A DNA stretch of 64,000 nucleotides from Actinomadura nitritigenes (GTDB lineage: Bacteria; Actinomycetota; Actinomycetes; Streptosporangiales; Streptosporangiaceae), in the NCBI RefSeq assembly GCF_017573545.1, contig NZ_JAGEOK010000017.1, forward strand, positions 62,001 through 126,000, given 5' to 3'. Shown piece after piece: positions 60,629-64,000 of the stretch (positions are counted from its first letter, which is position 1; each line of letters opens with the position of its first letter). The notes below the pieces were generated by a model. The model saw only the letters and a program-made list of their open reading frames with translations, was not told the DNA's origin and searched no databases. The translations under genes were made by a program, and so were the position numbers.

Positions 60629-61894
60629 TCAACCTCGGCGGGGGGACGGGGTGAAGCGCACGGGCAGTTCCTTGAGCCCGTTGACGAAGTTGGAGCGCAG
60701 CCGGCGGGCCTCGCCGGCCTGCTCGATGTCGGGCATCCGGTCGAGGATCGTCTCGAAGATGATCTTCAGGTTCATCCGGGCCAGGTGCGTGCCCAGGCAG
60801 AAGTGCGGGCCGCCGCCGCCGAACCCGATGTGCGGGTTCGGGTCGCGGCCCACGTCGAAGGAGAAGGGGTTCTCGAACACCCGCTCGTCCCGGTTCGCCG
60901 ATCCGTAGAACAGCACGACCTTGTCGCCCTTGCGGATCAGCTTGCCGCCCATCTCGACGTCCTCCATCGCCGTCCGGCGGAACTGGTTGATCGGGCTGAC
61001 CCAGCGGACGATCTCCTCGACTGCCGTCGGCAGCAGGCTCCGGTCCGCCTTCAGCCGCTCCCACTGCTCGGGCCGCTCGAAGAACGCCTGCATGCCGCCC
61101 GCCGTCGCGGTCCGGGTCGTCTCGTTCCCGGCGATCGACAGCATGATCACGAAGAGCTGGAACTCCTCGTCGGTGATCCGGCTGCCGTCCGCGTCCGGGG
61201 TGAGCAGCTTGGTCACGATGTCGTCGCGCGGCGTCGTGGCGCGCGCGGCGGCCAGCTCGCCCGCCCAGCCGGCGAACTCGGCGGCGCACAGCTGCGACTC
61301 GGTGCGGTCCCCGATGTACTCGGGGTCGTTGAAGGCCACCAGCTTGTTGGACCAGGCGAAGATCCTCTCCCGGTCCTCCAGCGGCGCGCCGAGCAGCTCG
61401 CAGATCGTGTAGAGCGGCAGCGGCGCGGCGAAGTGCTCGACGAAGTCGCACTCGCCCAGCTCCGCCGCCTCGTCGATCAGCTGGTTGCAGATCTCCCGGA
61501 TGTGGTCCTGCAGCCTGCCGATCATCCGCGGCGTGAAGCCCTTGTTGACCATGCCGCGCAGCCGGGTGTGGTCCGGCGGGTCCTGGAACAGCATCATCTG
61601 CCCGTACAGCGCGATGTCCTCGTCGCTGAACTCCTCGAACATCGCCGACCGCTCGTGCGAGGAGTACAGGTCGGGGCGGCGCGAGGCGCGCACCACGTCC
61701 TCGTGGCGGGTCACCGCCCAGAAGCCGTCGACCCCGTCGTTGGGGTCGGCGTGCCAGTGCACGGGGTCGTTGTCGCGCAGCCACGCGAACTGGCGGTGCG
61801 GGATGCCGCCCCGCTCGTACACGCCGGGATCGATGATGTCGATCTCGGGGGCGACGAAGGCGGGGGCGGGAGCTGTACGGGTCTCAGTGGCCAT
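60629..61894 (-). CDS. Cytochrome P450, CYP125/CYP142-like
   Basis: 421 residues from ATG 61894 (AAGGAA upstream; a further 49 residues from an upstream start are rejected). I-helix AGNETTRT (about 253), heme loop FGGGGPHFCLGTHLAR with Cys about 365, WVSPINQFRRTA, FYGSANRDERVFENPFSFD. Same group as the next P450. First gene of a minus-strand operon of five; its promoter carries a KstR-type box. Substrate probably a sterol-like or branched lipid (inference). Confidence 0.93.
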   Translation of the reverse strand: MATETRTAPAPAFVAPEIDIIDPGVYERGGIPHRQFAWLRDNDPVHWHADPNDGVDGFWAVTRHEDVVRASRRPDLYSSHERSAMFEEFSDEDIALYGQMMLFQDPPDHTRLRGMVNKGFTPRMIGRLQDHIREICNQLIDEAAELGECDFVEHFAAPLPLYTICELLGAPLEDRERIFAWSNKLVAFNDPEYIGDRTESQLCAAEFAGWAGELAAARATTPRDDIVTKLLTPDADGSRITDEEFQLFVIMLSIAGNETTRTATAGGMQAFFERPEQWERLKADRSLLPTAVEEIVRWVSPINQFRRTAMEDVEMGGKLIRKGDKVVLFYGSANRDERVFENPFSFDVGRDPNPHIGFGGGGPHFCLGTHLARMNLKIIFETILDRMPDIEQAGEARRLRSNFVNGLKELPVRFTPSPRRG

Positions 61895-62029
61895 GGGTTT
61901 CCTTCGAGCCGGTGCGGGCTGGTCACTTCGAGGACGGGACGGTGGCTCCGTGTCGCGCCGCGCGGGGCCGGTCACCGGCGTCGGACGCCGGTCGGATGAT
62001 CTTGTGATCGAACGCTTGCTTGGCATCCG

Positions 62030-62066
62030 GATATAGAACACGTTCTAACATGAGACTCCAGTCTCA
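62030..62066 (-). promoter_or_regulatory. P450 operon promoter: -10, KstR-type box and GAGACT palindrome
   Basis: TAGAACACGTTCTA (62034-62047) is a perfect TNNAACNNGTTNNA site. It overlaps a minus-strand -10 TATATC (62030-62035). TGAGACT-CC-AGTCTCA (62051-62066) follows 3 bp away. The box lies 140 bases from the P450 start, against 141 at the ferredoxin gene. Confidence 0.75.
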
Positions 62067-62228
62067 TCAAGGGTCCAGATGGTGGAGTGACCCGAATCGC
62101 ATCGACCTGTCACGTTGCGGCGAGGCTTGCGCGCCGGACGTTTACCTATATGGGGCGGTGTAGGGCCGCCTGGTCGGGAATGTCACTTCTTGTACGCACG
62201 CCCGTTTCCGGGGATGGGAGGTCCCGCG

Positions 62229-62471
62229 ATGTTTCTCGCACTGGTGGTCGGCGGGATCCTGGTGTACGCCGCCGTCGACCTCGTGAGGACGGCGCTCCGC
62301 AGACGCAGGGCACGGCGCGCGGCGCTGCCGCGGCCCCAGCTCTGGACGGAGCCGGAGTCGCTCACCGCGGCGGAGCTCGAACGCCTCGCGGGCGCCGAGC
62401 CCGAGGCGCTCATGTGGACCGAGGACGATCAGCGCTGGCTGGAGAGCCGCCGCATCAGCCTCCGCTCCTGA
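62229..62471 (+). CDS. Small single-pass membrane protein, function unknown
   Basis: 80 residues from ATG 62229 with GGGAGG 7 bases upstream. One N-terminal helix (FLALVVGGILVYAAVDLVRTAL) followed by a basic run (RRRRARRAALPR) and an acidic cytoplasmic tail. Its first 38 possible upstream residues lack a ribosome site and are left out. Not recognised. Confidence 0.7.
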   Translation: MFLALVVGGILVYAAVDLVRTALRRRRARRAALPRPQLWTEPESLTAAELERLAGAEPEALMWTEDDQRWLESRRISLRS

Positions 62472-62489
62472 CGCCTCGCCGGCGCGCGG

Positions 62490-63482
62490 TCAGCGCAGGA
62501 CGTAGCGGAGGGGGTCGTCGGCGCCCTCGCGGCGGACGACGCCGCGGTTCTCCAGGGTGCGCAGGTGGGCGGCCGCCTCGCCGGCGGCCATGCGGCGGGC
62601 GCCGAGGGGCATCCGCTCCCACGGGTGCCGCCAGGTCAGCCCGGCGGTCACGTCCCACAGCGTGACGGGGCGCGACGACAGCAGCGCCGTCACCTCCGCC
62701 AGGCGCTCCTCGTGGTGGCCGATGATCTCCTGGGCGCGCCCGGACAGGCCCGTGAACCGGTACTGGTGCGCGGGCAGCACCTCGTCCGCGGACATCGCCG
62801 AGATCTTGTCCAGCGAGCCGAGGAAGTCCGACAGCGGGTCCACGTCCGGGGTGTCGTACGGGTAGAGCCCGATGTGCGGGGTGATGCGCGGCAGGACGTG
62901 GTCGCCGGTGAACATCCGGTCGCCGTCCTCCAGGTGCAGGCAGATGTGGCCGGGGGAGTGCCCGGGCGTCCAGATGACGCGCAGCCTGCGGCCGGGCAGG
63001 TCGACCAGCTCGCCGTCGTCCAGCTCGCGGTCCGGGATCGCCGGCGGGTCCACCCGCGGCTGGTCCATCCCGGCGGCCAGTTCGGAGTCGGCGGCTCCGG
63101 CCCGGCGCATCGAGGTCAGCTCGAACGAGCGGCGCTCCTCGTGCCCGAGGCTGGTGTGGAACAGCCGGACGATCTCGGTGTCGGCGCGGTGCATCGCGAT
63201 CCACCCGCCGGACGCCTCGCGGACCCGCCCGGCGAGCCCCGCGTGGTCGGGGTGGAAGTGCGTGACGACGACCCCGCGCACGTCGGCGACGTCGATCCCG
63301 AAGGTGCCGAGCCCGTCGCGCAGGGCGGTCCAGGCGTCCTCGTGCTGCCAGCCCGCGTCGATGAGGACGGGGCCCTGCGGGCTCTCCACCGCGTACACGA
63401 GCGTGTAGGCCAGCGGGTTGCCCGGAATGGGGACGGGAACGCTCCAAAGCCCCCCGCCGAGATCCTCGGGTACCGGCTCCAC
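62490..63482 (-). CDS. MBL-fold metallo-hydrolase
   Basis: 330 residues from GTG 63482 (AGGCGG upstream); a TTG at 63503 is an alternative. Metal motif THFHPDHAG (residues 74-82), second His in TPGHSPGHICL, Asp in FTGDHVLP, His in LPAHQYRF. The C-terminal ~90 residues are helical with a winged-helix-like end (AAAHLRTLENRGVVRR), as in LACTB2-type hydrolases. Acts on a thioester or similar bond; substrate unknown. It sits between the P450 and thiolase genes. Confidence 0.9.
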   Translation of the reverse strand: MEPVPEDLGGGLWSVPVPIPGNPLAYTLVYAVESPQGPVLIDAGWQHEDAWTALRDGLGTFGIDVADVRGVVVTHFHPDHAGLAGRVREASGGWIAMHRADTEIVRLFHTSLGHEERRSFELTSMRRAGAADSELAAGMDQPRVDPPAIPDRELDDGELVDLPGRRLRVIWTPGHSPGHICLHLEDGDRMFTGDHVLPRITPHIGLYPYDTPDVDPLSDFLGSLDKISAMSADEVLPAHQYRFTGLSGRAQEIIGHHEERLAEVTALLSSRPVTLWDVTAGLTWRHPWERMPLGARRMAAGEAAAHLRTLENRGVVRREGADDPLRYVLR

Positions 63483-63523
63483 GGGACCGCCTTTCGCGCC
63501 CAATCCGGTCGGGCGAGTCGGTT

Positions 63524-63574
63524 GTGGGGACCCTAGCGGAGCGCGGAGCGGCGCTCCGCCTCCGGGGTCCCCAC
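63524..63574. terminator. Long nested hairpin after the thiolase gene
   Basis: GTGGGGACCC (63524-63533) pairs with GGGTCCCCAC (63565-63574); inside it GCGGAGCGC pairs with GCGCTCCGC. Likely terminator for the minus-strand thiolase; also upstream of the MBL gene. Confidence 0.7.
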
Positions 63575-63576
63575 AC

Positions 63577-63660
63577 GTCGGGGGTACTGCGCGTCGGGGG
63601 GTACTGCACGTTGGGGGTACTGCGCGTCGGAGTGGTGCCGCGCGTCGGAGGTGCCGCCGG
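63577..63660 (-). repeat. Five 16-18-bp tandem repeats starting at the thiolase stop
   Basis: Plus-strand units GTCGGGGGTACTGCGC (63577), GTCGGGGGGTACTGCAC (63593), GTTGGGGGTACTGCGC (63610), GTCGGAGTGGTGCCGCGC (63626) and GTCGGAGGTGCCGCCGG (63644), ending at the thiolase stop codon (63661-63663). Confidence 0.88.
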
Positions 63661-64000
63661 TCAGACGCGCTCGATGATGCTGGCCGTCGACAGCGCGCCG
63701 CCGCAGCACATGGTGATCAGCGCCGTCTGGGCGTCGCGGCGCTCCAGCTCGTGCAGCGCCGTGGTGATCAGCCGGGCGCCCGTCGCGCCGACCGGGTGGC
63801 CGATCGCGATCGCGCCGCCGTTGACGTTCACGGTGTCCATGTCCGGCTTGTGCACCGACGCCCAGGACAGCGCCACGGACGCGAACGCCTCGTTGACCTC
63901 GGTGATGTCGATGTCGCCCATCGTCATCCCGGCACGCGCGAGGACGCGCTCGGTCGACTGGACCGGCCCGTCCAGGTGGTAGTACGGCTCGCCGCCGACC
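63661..64000 (-). CDS. Acetyl-CoA acetyltransferase (thiolase), C-terminal part
   Basis: Partial: 113 codons, the start lies beyond the window. It shows the thiolase C-terminal domain: VQSTERVLARAGM, EVNEAFASVAL, NVNGGAIAIGHPVGATGARL (catalytic His in GHP) and ITMCCGGALS (catalytic Cys in C-x-G). Degradative thiolase of fatty-acid or sterol side-chain type; fits the P450 and MBL neighbours. Confidence 0.93.
   Translation of the reverse strand, partial: VGGEPYYHLDGPVQSTERVLARAGMTMGDIDITEVNEAFASVALSWASVHKPDMDTVNVNGGAIAIGHPVGATGARLITTALHELERRDAQTALITMCCGGALSTASIIERV

Noticed and set aside
63577..63660. Possible CRISPR-like array
   Set aside because: Units are contiguous with no spacers and vary in length; a degenerate tandem repeat.

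Overview
The window is very GC-rich, with dense short-spaced operons, GTG/TTG starts and strong GC hairpin terminators. It encodes actinomycete hallmarks: a fused E2/E1 2-oxoglutarate enzyme (Kgd), nickel superoxide dismutase with its maturation protease, two conservons (kinase-like CvnA, roadblock CvnB, DUF742 CvnC, GTPase CvnD), a DUF6104 protein, PadR/DUF4097 and DUF1707 proteins. I infer a filamentous actinobacterium, most like Actinomadura or another Thermomonosporaceae. The genus is not proven by the sequence. No rRNA, tRNA, IS element, prophage or CRISPR array was seen.

Layout. 1-5716: end of a carbohydrate operon (two MalF/MalG-type permeases, a GH38-type glycosidase, a glucarate-dehydratase-like enolase-superfamily enzyme). 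5875-14822: housekeeping and stress genes (acetyltransferase, NiSOD with its protease, malic enzyme, a glutamate/polar amino acid ABC transporter, a quinone-oxidoreductase-like enzyme, PadR/DUF4097, DUF6104). 14917-25628: kgd, AIM24, glutathionyl-hydroquinone-reductase-like protein, DedA, a DapB-like dehydrogenase, and an SDR plus enoyl-CoA hydratase pair. 25934-34871: two complete conservons in tandem. 35099-42345: a second sugar locus (ROK regulator, RbsA/RbsC/RbsB-type transporter, Gfo/Idh/MocA oxidoreductase, sugar isomerase). 42422-54616: mixed accessory genes (LLM oxidoreductase with MarR, cupin, Tet(M)-like ribosomal protection protein, Uma2, DUF1707, a large membrane-anchored Asp-box propeller, a 26-residue Cys-rich peptide, a secreted nuclease-fold protein). 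54754-64000: a ferredoxin, two methyltransferases, an alpha/alpha-toroid protein, a glycosyltransferase, two P450s, an MBL hydrolase and the end of a thiolase.

The most interesting part is 54754-62066. Two P450s, a GT4, a methyltransferase and a toroid protein lie head to tail on the minus strand. Their promoter carries a KstR-type box (TNNAACNNGTTNNA) overlapping the -10, plus a second palindrome GAGACT-N2-AGTCTC. The same two boxes recur about 7 kb away, in front of a lone 3Fe-4S-type ferredoxin, with the KstR-type box at the same distance from the start codon, and there the second palindrome also covers the -35 region of a divergent methyltransferase. This ties the ferredoxin, P450s and tailoring enzymes into one predicted lipid- or sterol-responsive regulon.

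A second theme is short repeat arrays starting at or just after stop codons at seven places. In four of them the repeated unit contains a stop codon and its period places stops in all three frames. Other notable items are a hidden Cys-rich peptide with leaderless-promoter geometry, a motif shared by the PadR/DUF4097 and DUF1707 promoters, and a nuclease-fold protein that appears to have lost catalytic residues.
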